From Treponema sp. (lineage in GTDB: Bacteria; Spirochaetota; Spirochaetia; Treponematales; Treponemataceae), in the NCBI GenBank assembly GCA_017548565.1, contig JAFYZU010000006.1, positions 1 to 64,000 on the forward strand: a stretch of DNA of 64,000 nucleotides. Reading direction: 5' to 3'. This document shows positions 8,488 to 16,923 of this stretch, piece after piece. The notes below the pieces were generated by a model, which ran no database searches, was not told the origin of the DNA, and worked only from the letters and a program-made list of their open reading frames with translations. The position numbers and the translations under genes were made by a program. Within the stretch, counting starts at the first letter, position 1, and every line of letters starts with the position of its first letter.

Positions 8488-9417
8488 TTATTTATATAAC
8501 CCCGAAATCTCTTTTGCTTTTTTCTGAATGGATTCTGCTATCCTTTTTGGCGAGATGATTTTGATATCTGCTTCAAAACCAAGCAGCATTCCTATGAGCC
8601 AGTCTGTATCCGGAGCAGAGAAGATAGCGGTAATCGATTTGTCTTTATTCTGTTTGATTTCTGAGCAGACAAAAATATCAAAAAGATATGCAATTTTCGG
8701 TGGTTTAATTTTTGCTTTGATTTGAATAAGCGGAAGATCTGGTTGTTCTGCATATATATCAGAAAATTGAACGCATTCTTCTCTTGTAATATTCGCAGCA
8801 CGACCAGTCATTTCAACATTGCGCATTCTGCTCAGTTTAAAAAAACGTTCTGCCTTTCGTAGTGTACACCAGCCTTGCATATACCAGGCCTGCCCTTTAT
8901 AAATCAGTTTCCACGGATGAACAGTTCTTCGTTCTGCACTGCCATCCCCTGAATAATAATCAAAAACAACCTGACGCTTTTTCAAAATACAATCCCGTAG
9001 TGTTCCAAAAACCTGCCTTACACTACTGCCTTCAGGACTCCACGGAGCAAAATCAACTTCGAGCCAGTCACTGTCACTTGTTACTAGATGCGAAAGTTTT
9101 TTTATTGCCGATTCAGCAGAACCTTCATTTCTACAAGAGCTTCCACTCAAACTGTTCAAAGCCTTTACACTTGAAAGAATCGCAAGCCTCTCATCTTCAG
9201 ATAAAACAGTCTTATCCAGAGCATATTTTTCAGAAATAGCAATTCCACCACCACGGCCTTTAAGTGAATAAACCGGCACACCTGAAACAGAAAGCGCATC
9301 AAGCCAGCGGTAAATCGTGCGTGTTGAAACCCCGAAGCGCTTTGCCATTTCAGCGGCAGTAGTCTGCTTTTTATCAATGAGAATATAAACTAACTCAAAA
9401 AGCTGATCGATTTGCAA
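8488..9417 (-). CDS. YafY-type WYL domain transcriptional regulator
   Basis: A 309-aa protein with an N-terminal HTH_11 domain (residues 4-55: MAKRFGVSTRTIYRWLDALSV), a WYL domain (about 135-210: VVFDYYSGDGS, HPWKLIYKGQAWYMQGWC) and a C-terminal WCX extension. WYL proteins sense nucleic-acid or nucleotide-like ligands. Translation probably begins at TTG 9417, with AAGGAA placed 7-8 bases upstream; a gene remnant ends 6 bases before it, so the gene is read from the operator-bearing promoter at 9557-9586 and is probably autoregulated. Confidence 0.85.
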   Translation of the reverse strand: MQIDQLFELVYILIDKKQTTAAEMAKRFGVSTRTIYRWLDALSVSGVPVYSLKGRGGGIAISEKYALDKTVLSEDERLAILSSVKALNSLSGSSCRNEGSAESAIKKLSHLVTSDSDWLEVDFAPWSPEGSSVRQVFGTLRDCILKKRQVVFDYYSGDGSAERRTVHPWKLIYKGQAWYMQGWCTLRKAERFFKLSRMRNVEMTGRAANITREECVQFSDIYAEQPDLPLIQIKAKIKPPKIAYLFDIFVCSEIKQNKDKSITAIFSAPDTDWLIGMLLGFEADIKIISPKRIAESIQKKAKEISGLYK

Positions 9418-9423
9418 ATTGTT

Positions 9424-9549
9424 TTATTCCTTACAGTTTTTTATATGTGCTTTTATCTTCTTTATTGCCCAGTCATAATGACTTGAAGTCGTGCTCACTA
9501 AATAATCACCAAGGGCTGCATTACCTGTCCTCCATTCTTTTTGATGGCT
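9424..9549 (-). pseudogene. Start-less 3' gene remnant in the WYL operon
   Basis: An open frame ending 6 bases before the WYL start reads EWRTGNAALGDYLVSTTSSH and on to KAHIKNCKE then stop; it looks like genuine protein sequence but an in-frame stop lies just before it and no start codon or 5' half is present. The promoter and operator upstream are intact, so the 5' part of the gene was deleted while its control region stayed. Family not recognised. Confidence 0.55.
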
Positions 9550-9556
9550 TTAATAT

Positions 9557-9586
9557 ATTATACCAAATATGACAAGAGAATGTCAT
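9557..9586 (-). promoter_or_regulatory. Promoter/operator of the WYL regulator unit
   Basis: ATGACA-AGAGAA-TGTCAT at 9569-9586 with a minus-strand TATAAT at 9562-9557. An ATGACA-like -35 (9586-9581) stands 18 bases from the -10. Same 18-base palindrome as at 8460, 10473 and 20439, here driving the remnant and the WYL gene. Confidence 0.65.
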
Positions 9587-9588
9587 AT

Positions 9589-10449
9589 TTAAAACAATTC
9601 AGGCTGATTTTTATTTTCCGGAAATTCTTCCATCCATCTAAAAAAAGAATCTGTTCCGAGCATGATGCTGTTACTTTTACAAACATCTGCTATGTACGAC
9701 ATAAGCTCATGTTCCCGTGGACTTGAAATCATATAATTCCATCCGTAAGATTTGATGTATCGTTCCTTCAGCCCCGGAAACTTTTTGTCCAATGCATCAT
9801 AAAAATATTCACGATTTCCTTCGCGCATAGTAACACCGATTCCAAAACAGATTACAGCATGAACCTTTGCCCGTATACAGTAATCTAAAAGAGCATCTAT
9901 ATTTTCTTTTGTATCATTAATAAAAGGAAGAAAAGGACTAAGCCAGACAACTGTAGGGATATTCCGGTCACGACACTCGCAAAGAACTTCAAAACGACGA
10001 CTGGTTGGACAAACTTCGGGTTCAACCAGTCGGCACAGCGAATCATCTGCGGTAGTCACTGTCATCTGTACTACAGTTTTAGCCTTCTTGTTTATTCGAT
10101 CAAGAAGGTCTATGTCGCGAAGAATCAAATCGGATTTTGTTTGTGGGGCTACACCGAATCCATGCCGTTCTATAATTTCAAGGCAACGGCGCATAAGGCA
10201 AAGATCTTTTTCAGCAGGAATATACGGATCACCCATTGCACCGGTTCCAATCATACAGCGTTTTCTTTTTTTTGAAAGTGTTTCTTCAAGAAGCTCCGGT
10301 GCATTCTGCTTTACTTCAATATCTTCAAAGGCGTGCGTAAACTGATAGCATTTACTTCTCGAGTCGCAGTAAATACAGCCGTGCGAACAACCTCGATAAA
10401 TGTTCATACTTCGAGGAGTTAGAATTGTTTTTGCATTAATGAAGTGCAT
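9589..10449 (-). CDS. SPL-family radical SAM protein (Rv2578c-like)
   Basis: A 286-aa protein with the radical SAM motif CSHGCIYCD (Cx3Cx2C, near residue 21) preceded by SMNIYRG, and IGTGAMGDPYIPAE, typical of the spore-photoproduct-lyase-like group that also includes Rv2578c. The family uses a 4Fe-4S cluster and S-adenosylmethionine to start radical chemistry; the substrate here is unknown, though a DNA lesion is possible. An operator of the WYL regulon sits 24 bases upstream of the start. Confidence 0.8.
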   Translation of the reverse strand: MHFINAKTILTPRSMNIYRGCSHGCIYCDSRSKCYQFTHAFEDIEVKQNAPELLEETLSKKRKRCMIGTGAMGDPYIPAEKDLCLMRRCLEIIERHGFGVAPQTKSDLILRDIDLLDRINKKAKTVVQMTVTTADDSLCRLVEPEVCPTSRRFEVLCECRDRNIPTVVWLSPFLPFINDTKENIDALLDYCIRAKVHAVICFGIGVTMREGNREYFYDALDKKFPGLKERYIKSYGWNYMISSPREHELMSYIADVCKSNSIMLGTDSFFRWMEEFPENKNQPELF

Positions 10450-10472
10450 GAATTAATTGTATCACAGAAAAT

Positions 10473-10490
10473 ATGACAAGAGGATGTCGT
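10473..10490 (-). promoter_or_regulatory. WYL-regulon operator before the radical SAM gene
   Basis: ATGACA-AGAGGA-TGTCGT, 17 of 18 bases matching the 9569 copy apart from the central AGAGGA change and one half-site change. On the minus strand TACAAT follows about 20 bases downstream as possible -10. Confidence 0.6.
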
Positions 10491-10640
10491 ATTTAAAACA
10501 ACCATTATGTTTTTTCTAAATTTTTATAGAATTTGTGAGTTTAACTCTGTATCATAATTCTGATAAATCAAGCATAATACAATTAACCATATATAATGTC
10601 GCTTAATTATTTAAGGACGTATACATCTAAGGAGAACAAA

Positions 10641-11435
10641 ATGAATATTGCAGTTGTCACCGGAGCTTCATCTGGAATGGGGCGGGAATTTTGCAGGCTC
10701 TTTGACAAAGAAGGTTTCGATGAAATCTGGGGATTAGGTCTTGGTAAAGAAAGCATGGAAGCTTTAAAAACTGAACTTTCAACTAAGTTCAGATATTTTG
10801 ATATGGATTTAACGGTTGATGAAAACCTGAACAAATACAAAAAGGCTCTGGAAGAAGAAAAACCAGATGTAAAATGGCTTGTCAATGCCAGTGGTTTCGG
10901 AAAATTTGGAAGATATGATGAAATTGGAGTTTCAAACAGTATTAATATGATTGATTTAAACTGCAGGGCTCTTGTTTTTATGACAGAAACAACTTTGCCT
11001 TACATGAGCGAAGGAGCAAGAATCACGCAATTTGCATCTATTGCAGCATTCCAGCCTCTTCCATACATCAATATATATTCTGCTACAAAAGTATTTATCT
11101 TGAATTATTCTCTTTCGCTTGGAATGGAGCTTAAATCAAAAAAAATCACAGTTACTGCTGTATGCCCTTACTGGACAAAAACTGCTTTTTTTGACAGAGC
11201 AACAAAAATTGATTCAAAAACATCATCTGCGGTAGTTACATACTATACTGTCATGTATGATCCTGAAAAAGTTATTAACAAGGCATACAAGGATTCAAAG
11301 AAAGGAAAATCCAAATCAGTTTATGGTTTTACGACAAAGCTTCAGGCAACACTTTCAAAGCTGCTTCCTGCAAAACTGATTATGAATTACTGGCTCTGGC
11401 AGCAAAAACTTCGAAAAAAATACAAGGGAAAATAA
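10641..11435 (+). CDS. SDR family short-chain dehydrogenase
   Basis: A 264-aa protein beginning MNIAVVTGASSGMGREF (Rossmann TGxxxGxG cofactor site), with NASGFGKFG (NAG-like motif), the Ser of the FASIAAF segment and YSATK (catalytic Tyr-x3-Lys). NADP-dependent oxidoreductase of unknown substrate. Start at 10641 follows AAGGAGAAC; an upstream in-frame Met at 10596 lacks this. TATAAT at 10592-10597 is a likely -10. Monocistronic. Confidence 0.85.
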   Translation: MNIAVVTGASSGMGREFCRLFDKEGFDEIWGLGLGKESMEALKTELSTKFRYFDMDLTVDENLNKYKKALEEEKPDVKWLVNASGFGKFGRYDEIGVSNSINMIDLNCRALVFMTETTLPYMSEGARITQFASIAAFQPLPYINIYSATKVFILNYSLSLGMELKSKKITVTAVCPYWTKTAFFDRATKIDSKTSSAVVTYYTVMYDPEKVINKAYKDSKKGKSKSVYGFTTKLQATLSKLLPAKLIMNYWLWQQKLRKKYKGK

Positions 11436-11485
11436 ACGGAAACTAAATTTCCTGGTCGCTTTGTCATAAACGGGTGTCTCCTGCA

Positions 11486-11632
11486 TTAGTCTCTGCCGGC
11501 GAATTTGTTGGTGTAATATAGGCGTAAGAACATTCCTTCCCGATATCTGTGATATTTTTCCATTACCGCAGGTACACCTGTTTCCCAGGACTTTGGAACG
11601 TCCCAAGAAAAGAATTTAATTGATTTATGAGA
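11486..11632 (-). pseudogene. Start-less 3' gene remnant
   Basis: A minus-strand open frame reads FFSWDVPKSWETGVPAVMEK, YHRYREGMFLRLYYTNKFAG, RD and stop. It looks like true protein sequence but has no start codon. The source family was not recognised. It fills the 200-base gap between the SDR gene and the MoxR-VWA operon. Confidence 0.35.
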
Positions 11633-11647
11633 TAGAGATAAAATTGT

Positions 11648-12310
11648 TTATGCCCTCGGTCTTACAATTTCAAACAAAATATCCCAATCCAGATCTGTGG
11701 CAATAGCACTATATATGTTTTGAGTATAGGTAAGATCTATTGTATCTTTATCTATAACCTCGCCCTCTTTGTAGTTTTTATAAACCAGGGGGAAACGCTT
11801 TATAACTTCCTGTCTGAACTTAGGACAATAATCATTCAAATAATCGCAAATAAGCTGGTATTGATTGATGTTTGGATCATGTATATAACATGGGGTAAAA
11901 TGTGTCATGTTCTGTATGGCAAAACTCTTCAAAAGTTTTTCTGTAAAATCCGGAGCAAGAAGTATTTCATACATATCTTGTGTAATAATTATTCCAGCTT
12001 CATTAATAAGAGTTGAAAAGGCTTGAAATTCTTTTCTCTTTTTCTTAATAAAATCTATCTGTATGAGAATTCCTTCAATATCTGGATCTTCATCATAATC
12101 TGTAATTGCTTTTCCTACTGCTACTAGGGAAGCTTTTGTTTTAGTAACTTTTACAGCAAATACTAAATCACCCTGCTCAATTTGAGAACCCTCTTTATAT
12201 TTCAATGCCATTCCGACAGGAGTAGTTTCACCTTTTTTCAGAGTCTCATATAAATCATTTTCCTTATACCAACTTACCGTTGAATTAATACACACAATAA
12301 AACTCTTCAT
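11648..12310 (-). CDS. EVE/PUA-like protein of MoxR-VWA operon, second copy
   Basis: A 220-aa protein starting MKSFIVCINSTVSWYKEN. The N-terminal part (QGDLVFAVKVTKTKASLVAVGKAITDY) is laid out like the PUA/EVE-type domain of the gene at 14267: a W near the start, a GD-x-hydrophobic strand and a 'variable effect' strand. The C-terminal 90 residues align with that gene (YQLICDYLNDYCPKF / ENLGDYIRDLCPVF; YKEGEV / DFKEGEV; final R-[PN]-[RV]-A). So the operon carries two diverged relatives. Starts 7 bases after the VWA stop. Probable nucleic-acid or ligand reader; inference. Confidence 0.55.
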   Translation of the reverse strand: MKSFIVCINSTVSWYKENDLYETLKKGETTPVGMALKYKEGSQIEQGDLVFAVKVTKTKASLVAVGKAITDYDEDPDIEGILIQIDFIKKKRKEFQAFSTLINEAGIIITQDMYEILLAPDFTEKLLKSFAIQNMTHFTPCYIHDPNINQYQLICDYLNDYCPKFRQEVIKRFPLVYKNYKEGEVIDKDTIDLTYTQNIYSAIATDLDWDILFEIVRPRA

Positions 12311-12317
12311 AATACTC

Positions 12318-14258
12318 CTACAACAACTGTCTTGAGACAATATTCAAAATCTGTCCGGTAAGACGTTTCAAATCCGTACACTGAACAAGATGCGGATAGA
12401 TTTCTTTTAAATCGGCATACGTAGAATATTCATCTTCATCAGCGCATTCATCATCAAGAGCTACCGCAATAATATTGGTTCCACGATTGATAATTTTCTT
12501 GGCTGCATTTGCAGTATCTTTGTTTGCAACTGCCCCCCAATATTCATCATAGGCATGAGCAGGCTGGCCGTCAGAAAGAACGATAATCAGCTTATTGTCA
12601 CAGAAGGTTTTCTGATTGATATATTTTTCAGCCCAATAAAGAGCCAGTCCATCACGGTTATCTCCATCAGAATCAAGCTGCATGATATTTAGTTTTTCTT
12701 CTTCTTTGGCATTAAAGTTTACAAGGATGTTCACATCAATTTCAGGCTCGTCACCGCAACCACGATGTTCAACAATTGCATGCTGGATTCCCTGCTTCTT
12801 CAAAACCTCATGCAGAATAACACTCGAAATCATAGCACTATTCCGGCGGTCTCCACTCATCGAACCAGAACCATCTATCAGAAGAAGAACCGACATATCA
12901 GGGACTTCATTACCGCGGGTATTGCGAAACCAGATACGTCTTTTCATGTCGCCCATCATCTTGGAATCAATTCCTGCTCCGAAAAGATATTTGTTTTCTT
13001 TTACAGGAACCTGAGCTCTTAACAACTGCAAAAAGCGGGAATTATAAGAATTGATATTTAAGTGATAATGATTATAAATATTCTGATAGGCTTTTCGAAG
13101 ATTCAGATTTATCTTTGGATGATTCTCATTAATTTTTATATCCTTGTGAACCGCAGAAGCGCCTACGCTGTTTCCAGAATGTTCTACTTTATAACCTTGA
13201 TAACTGGTGATATCATCAGCCACTTTTTCATCTTTTTCAAAACCTTTTACGGCTTTAATAAGTTCAGGCACACCAGTGTTTGGCTCTGTCTTCTTTGTAC
13301 CATCAATGTTTGTAAAGAGCCTTGTTGAAACAGCCTGAGTTCTTCCTTTTCTTTCTTTTCCACCGATTGAGTTCTTGAATCCGCCATGAGTGTCCTGTCC
13401 GACAACAGTTTCAGGAAGAAGAGATTCACCAAGTTCAGCCTCATCATCTTTTGGAATAAGAGGCTTTATGATTTCAAAAATCTGCTTTGAGTATTTGTAG
13501 CGGTCTTCCGGATTATCCTGTATTGAACCGTCGAGGAAAAGCTGCTTTGTTTTTTCAACATATTCTGTAATCTCAACCGGGGGTTCTCCATGTTCAAACA
13601 TAGGGTACAAAAGGAAGCTTGCCATGTAATCAAGATAATAAATTAGATTTTGAACCTTTTTCTGTATTTCGTCTTCAGCCGGTTTTTCAAGTTTGAATCT
13701 ATCTTCTGCAGTACTTTCAACCTTCTTCTTTGAAAAGGCTGGAGCTACACGATTAAACATCAGATAGATTTCGATATTATCATAAACTGAAGAACCAACT
13801 GCTTCAATGTAAGCATCTTCAATTATGTTTGAAATATTGGCAATTGTCTTAAGTTCGTTTTTATGAGTTTGCCCTTCTGTTTCAAAAAAATCAGGATCTT
13901 TAAATTGATTTCCAGGGAAGTTTGAATATAAAAGATGAAGGCATTCATGCAGAGTAAGTCCACGGCAAACCATCTTAAGTGCATTCCATGGTGATGCAGA
14001 TACAAGACCCGGCCATCCTAGTTCTTTTTCAGTTTCATCAAGACACTCTGAATCTTTATAAATATCGTGAAAAGCAGGATCAACAACAATGTTTCTTCCG
14101 TCGGTATAAGCCCTATCCTCATTTATAAAAAACAGGCGGACATCATCACTTTCTGCAAAAGCGCGGGCAAATGATTCTTCTACAGAACGGTTGCGCTCTG
14201 TCTGGAATTTATCGAGAATCTCTTTGTAAATGTCGTCTTCAGCAGTAAGTGGTTCCAC
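12318..14258 (-). CDS. Metallopeptidase-VWA protein, MoxR partner (CobT/DUF2201-like)
   Basis: A 646-aa protein. Residues 100-150 carry GLTLHECLHLLYS (HExxH, residues 104-108) and NIIEDAYIE, matching the putative metallopeptidase domain found before VWA-like domains (DUF2201). The C-terminal 190 residues form a VWA domain with an intact MIDAS: DGSGS (462-466) and LSDGQ (D563). VWA proteins of this sort act with MoxR-type AAA+ ATPases as chelatase or remodelling machines; the ATPase is encoded two genes upstream. The linker (about 270-360) is Gly- and Lys-rich. A conflict (defence) role is inferred from the neighbours. Confidence 0.8.
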   Translation of the reverse strand: MEPLTAEDDIYKEILDKFQTERNRSVEESFARAFAESDDVRLFFINEDRAYTDGRNIVVDPAFHDIYKDSECLDETEKELGWPGLVSASPWNALKMVCRGLTLHECLHLLYSNFPGNQFKDPDFFETEGQTHKNELKTIANISNIIEDAYIEAVGSSVYDNIEIYLMFNRVAPAFSKKKVESTAEDRFKLEKPAEDEIQKKVQNLIYYLDYMASFLLYPMFEHGEPPVEITEYVEKTKQLFLDGSIQDNPEDRYKYSKQIFEIIKPLIPKDDEAELGESLLPETVVGQDTHGGFKNSIGGKERKGRTQAVSTRLFTNIDGTKKTEPNTGVPELIKAVKGFEKDEKVADDITSYQGYKVEHSGNSVGASAVHKDIKINENHPKINLNLRKAYQNIYNHYHLNINSYNSRFLQLLRAQVPVKENKYLFGAGIDSKMMGDMKRRIWFRNTRGNEVPDMSVLLLIDGSGSMSGDRRNSAMISSVILHEVLKKQGIQHAIVEHRGCGDEPEIDVNILVNFNAKEEEKLNIMQLDSDGDNRDGLALYWAEKYINQKTFCDNKLIIVLSDGQPAHAYDEYWGAVANKDTANAAKKIINRGTNIIAVALDDECADEDEYSTYADLKEIYPHLVQCTDLKRLTGQILNIVSRQLL

Positions 14259-14266
14259 AATAATTC

Positions 14267-14977
14267 CTAAGCTACAGGATTTATTACCCTGATTAAGTCC
14301 TCATCTGAAACATTCTCAGAAAGAGATTCTGAAAGTTTTTCGTCAAATTCAAAATCGATAAAAGACTCTTCAACAACCTCTCCTTCTTTGAAATCACGAT
14401 ATATTAGTTTTTTTGAATCAATAATCCTTTTCTTAAAAACAGGACATAAATCCCTGATATAATCTCCAAGGTTTTCAATCATCTGATTTTCACCTTCACA
14501 TTCATAAGCAAGAAGTGTATTAGGTTTTCTTATAGGACATACTTTCTTCACAATTGTAAGAATTAGTTTTTCAACAACAGCAGCATTTTCAATCAAAACA
14601 CCGCTGTGTCCTTTATGCCATTCAATTTCTGGAAATTGTTTTTCAAGTTCTGCAGCAGAAAGAAAATCTGTTTTGCGGCGGTCAATTATACAATCAAAAT
14701 ACATGTCCGCATAAAAAAGATTTGTTCCATCCTTTTTTCTCCAGCTTTCACTTGTATACGTTTCACTGACAAAAGTCCCAAAACCGGCTATACCATCATT
14801 ATCTGTTCCTACCTGCTGTAGAATCCAGTAATCACCTTCTTCCAGATCCTCAAAATCATAAATACTCCAGTTCATTCCATCAAACTCATTTTCCAGGATA
14901 TTCTGGAGTAAGTATTCATGCCTGTCATAAGTCCAGCTTGAAATCTTTGGATTCCATCTTAAAATATACAATTTCAT
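14267..14977 (-). CDS. EVE/PUA-like domain protein of MoxR-VWA operon
   Basis: A 236-aa protein starting MKLYILRWNPKISSW. It has the layout of EVE/PUA-like folds: an aromatic-rich first strand, LEEGDYWILQQVGTDNDGIAGFGTFVSE (GD-x-hydrophobic...G-x-G strand), and later EIEWHKGHSGVLIE (W...SG). EVE-like domains bind modified bases or nucleotides and occur in restriction-like systems such as McrBC relatives. It lies between the AAA+ and VWA genes with gaps of 3 and 8 bases. Paralogue of the gene at 11648-12310. Domain call is by pattern only. Confidence 0.55.
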   Translation of the reverse strand: MKLYILRWNPKISSWTYDRHEYLLQNILENEFDGMNWSIYDFEDLEEGDYWILQQVGTDNDGIAGFGTFVSETYTSESWRKKDGTNLFYADMYFDCIIDRRKTDFLSAAELEKQFPEIEWHKGHSGVLIENAAVVEKLILTIVKKVCPIRKPNTLLAYECEGENQMIENLGDYIRDLCPVFKKRIIDSKKLIYRDFKEGEVVEESFIDFEFDEKLSESLSENVSDEDLIRVINPVA

Positions 14978-14980
14978 AAG

Positions 14981-16513
14981 CTAACTCCACTTATAAAGCA
15001 TAAGAATTCCACGGATTGCTTCTTCAAGAACCCTGTCGCATTTTGCTACCGGAATGATTGCTTTTTCTGCAGCAGTCATATATCCCTCATATTTTGCAAG
15101 ACGAGCCCAGTTTTCAAGATTTCGTGGTGAGATAACTACATCAAGTTCTTCGGCTTCAATTTTTTTCTGAAGCTTGTGATATACTCCAATGATTTTCTTT
15201 ACTACAGGCTTGCATTCAGGAATACGGGCAACAAGCATACGTTCAATTGATTCATCGCTCAAAGCCGCAATTTCAATTATTGCATTAAAGCGGTTATATA
15301 AAGCCTGGTTCAATTCCTTTGTACCAAAATAGCCTAAGTTCATTGTTGCAAAAAAGCGGAAGTTTTTATGACGGCGGACAACTTCTCCATTATCAAGACG
15401 AACAAATCCGTTATCATCAAGGAGAGAATTTAAAAATGCCAGATACTGAGGTTTTGCAAAGTTGATTTCCTCAAATACTACTGCACCTCCCTCTCGTATT
15501 GCCTTTGTAACATAGCTTTCTTTGAAAATGATTTTATCATCCTGAGGAATGAACTTTCCGAGCACAAACTCATCAAGATTTTCTGTACAGTTAATGGTTT
15601 CCATAATAGGAAGACCGATTGTCTGACACACAAGCTTACAGCTGATTGTTTTACCGGTTCCAGCTGGACCATGGAAAAGAGTAGCACGAACATCTCCACT
15701 TTGAATTGCATTACAAACAGGGAGCAGTTTATTTGGAATAACAAATTCCTCTGTCAAAGCAGGAATTAAAGTTCTTTGTTCATCTGAGAATTCCGAAGCA
15801 TCAAATTTTGTAACATCAACCGCATCATTCTTTTTAAGGGCCAGCTTATTTTCGCGGATAGTTTCATAAGTAGAAGAAAAGCTTGTAAATCCATCTTTGT
15901 TTATTGCAGGAATTTCATCGTATTTAAGATTGTAATCATCCATCTTGTGCATTTGATAAAGGTCTTCGTTCAGATTTACAAAAGTATCAGGTTCAGGAGA
16001 ATCAATAAACTTTTCCATTATATCACGGTACTGATTTACACGTTCCATTTCACGAGCAGTTAGAATACAGAAAGTTGGAAGCAGTTTATACAACAAATGA
16101 AGATGTTCCATATTGCCTTTGATAAGCTTTCCTTTTTTATCATAAGCTGCAACTGTGATGTTTTCACCTTTTAGATATGCTTTATAGGAATAAATTTCTG
16201 GCTCTAAAACTTTATTCTCTCTATAGTCCTCTGGAACATTTATTTCAAGTAAATACTCATCTTTATTTGGACTTACCCAATAATCACCAAAAGGCTTTTC
16301 CTTATCGGCATTGATTATCGCAGAAAGCATGCTGCTAAAAAGAATTATTGCTTCACCAATCGGCTGACACAAAGTAGTTGTGCCTTTATAAGACTGATTA
16401 TCAGGATGCACGTAGTACTGAGTTCCATCACTTAAATGCTTAAACCCAAAGCCCTTGTAAATAAGTTTTGAATTGTTTCTTACTACCTTGAATGCAATTT
16501 TGAATAAATTCAT
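14981..16513 (-). CDS. MoxR/CobS/McrB-like AAA+ ATPase
   Basis: A 510-aa protein. The first 270 residues form an unrecognised N-terminal domain. The AAA+ core has Walker A HGPAGTGKT (281-289), Walker B AVVFEE (344-349), sensor-1 FFATMN (387-392) and an NRF arginine (408); the long insert after Walker A and the LDEFVLGKF segment fit the MoxR/dynein-midasin/McrB class. First gene of the four-gene operon; an AGGAGT ribosome site lies upstream. It would drive the VWA partner; the adjacent EVE-like proteins suggest nucleic-acid recognition. Confidence 0.8.
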   Translation of the reverse strand: MNLFKIAFKVVRNNSKLIYKGFGFKHLSDGTQYYVHPDNQSYKGTTTLCQPIGEAIILFSSMLSAIINADKEKPFGDYWVSPNKDEYLLEINVPEDYRENKVLEPEIYSYKAYLKGENITVAAYDKKGKLIKGNMEHLHLLYKLLPTFCILTAREMERVNQYRDIMEKFIDSPEPDTFVNLNEDLYQMHKMDDYNLKYDEIPAINKDGFTSFSSTYETIRENKLALKKNDAVDVTKFDASEFSDEQRTLIPALTEEFVIPNKLLPVCNAIQSGDVRATLFHGPAGTGKTISCKLVCQTIGLPIMETINCTENLDEFVLGKFIPQDDKIIFKESYVTKAIREGGAVVFEEINFAKPQYLAFLNSLLDDNGFVRLDNGEVVRRHKNFRFFATMNLGYFGTKELNQALYNRFNAIIEIAALSDESIERMLVARIPECKPVVKKIIGVYHKLQKKIEAEELDVVISPRNLENWARLAKYEGYMTAAEKAIIPVAKCDRVLEEAIRGILMLYKWS

Positions 16514-16536
16514 TTCCGGTAACTCCTTTAGGTATC

Positions 16537-16748
16537 TATTTTACCACGACTTTGTCGAATTTCCCATTTTATTCATCATCCCTAGACTCATCGTCAGCCT
16601 TGCATTAATATCATACTATGACAAAGTGCCAATGAAAGACACTGTGATCTTTGTCTTAATTTTTGTTATTCTGAATACAGGAGATAAATATGATTTCAAT
16701 GGAACAGTTCATATCTATGCTTACAAAAAACTTCTATTTTATGAATGA
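16537..16748 (+). pseudogene. Possible membrane-protein gene fragment in a 410-base gap
   Basis: Between the AAA+ gene and the GNAT fusion there is no intact gene. On the plus strand an open frame reads YFYHDFVEFPILFIIPRLIV, SLALISYYDKVPMKDTVIFV and then LIFVILNTGDKYDF before ending FYE-stop, which resembles part of a polytopic membrane protein; it has no credible start or ribosome site of its own. The remaining 16749-16923 shows nothing I can name. Low confidence. Confidence 0.3.
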
Positions 16749-16923
16749 GTTTTACTTATTTTTCATCTGTTAATTTCAGTGTTTTATTATCCTTCTGCCC
16801 GTCAAAGAATAATCTTCTTCCTGAGCCTTCTTGAACCTGTCTAAATCAAACTTCCTATTCCATCCCCTGATTGTTTCCTACTTTTTTATTAATCAAAAAG
16901 TATTTCTAAGATTTTCTCATTAT

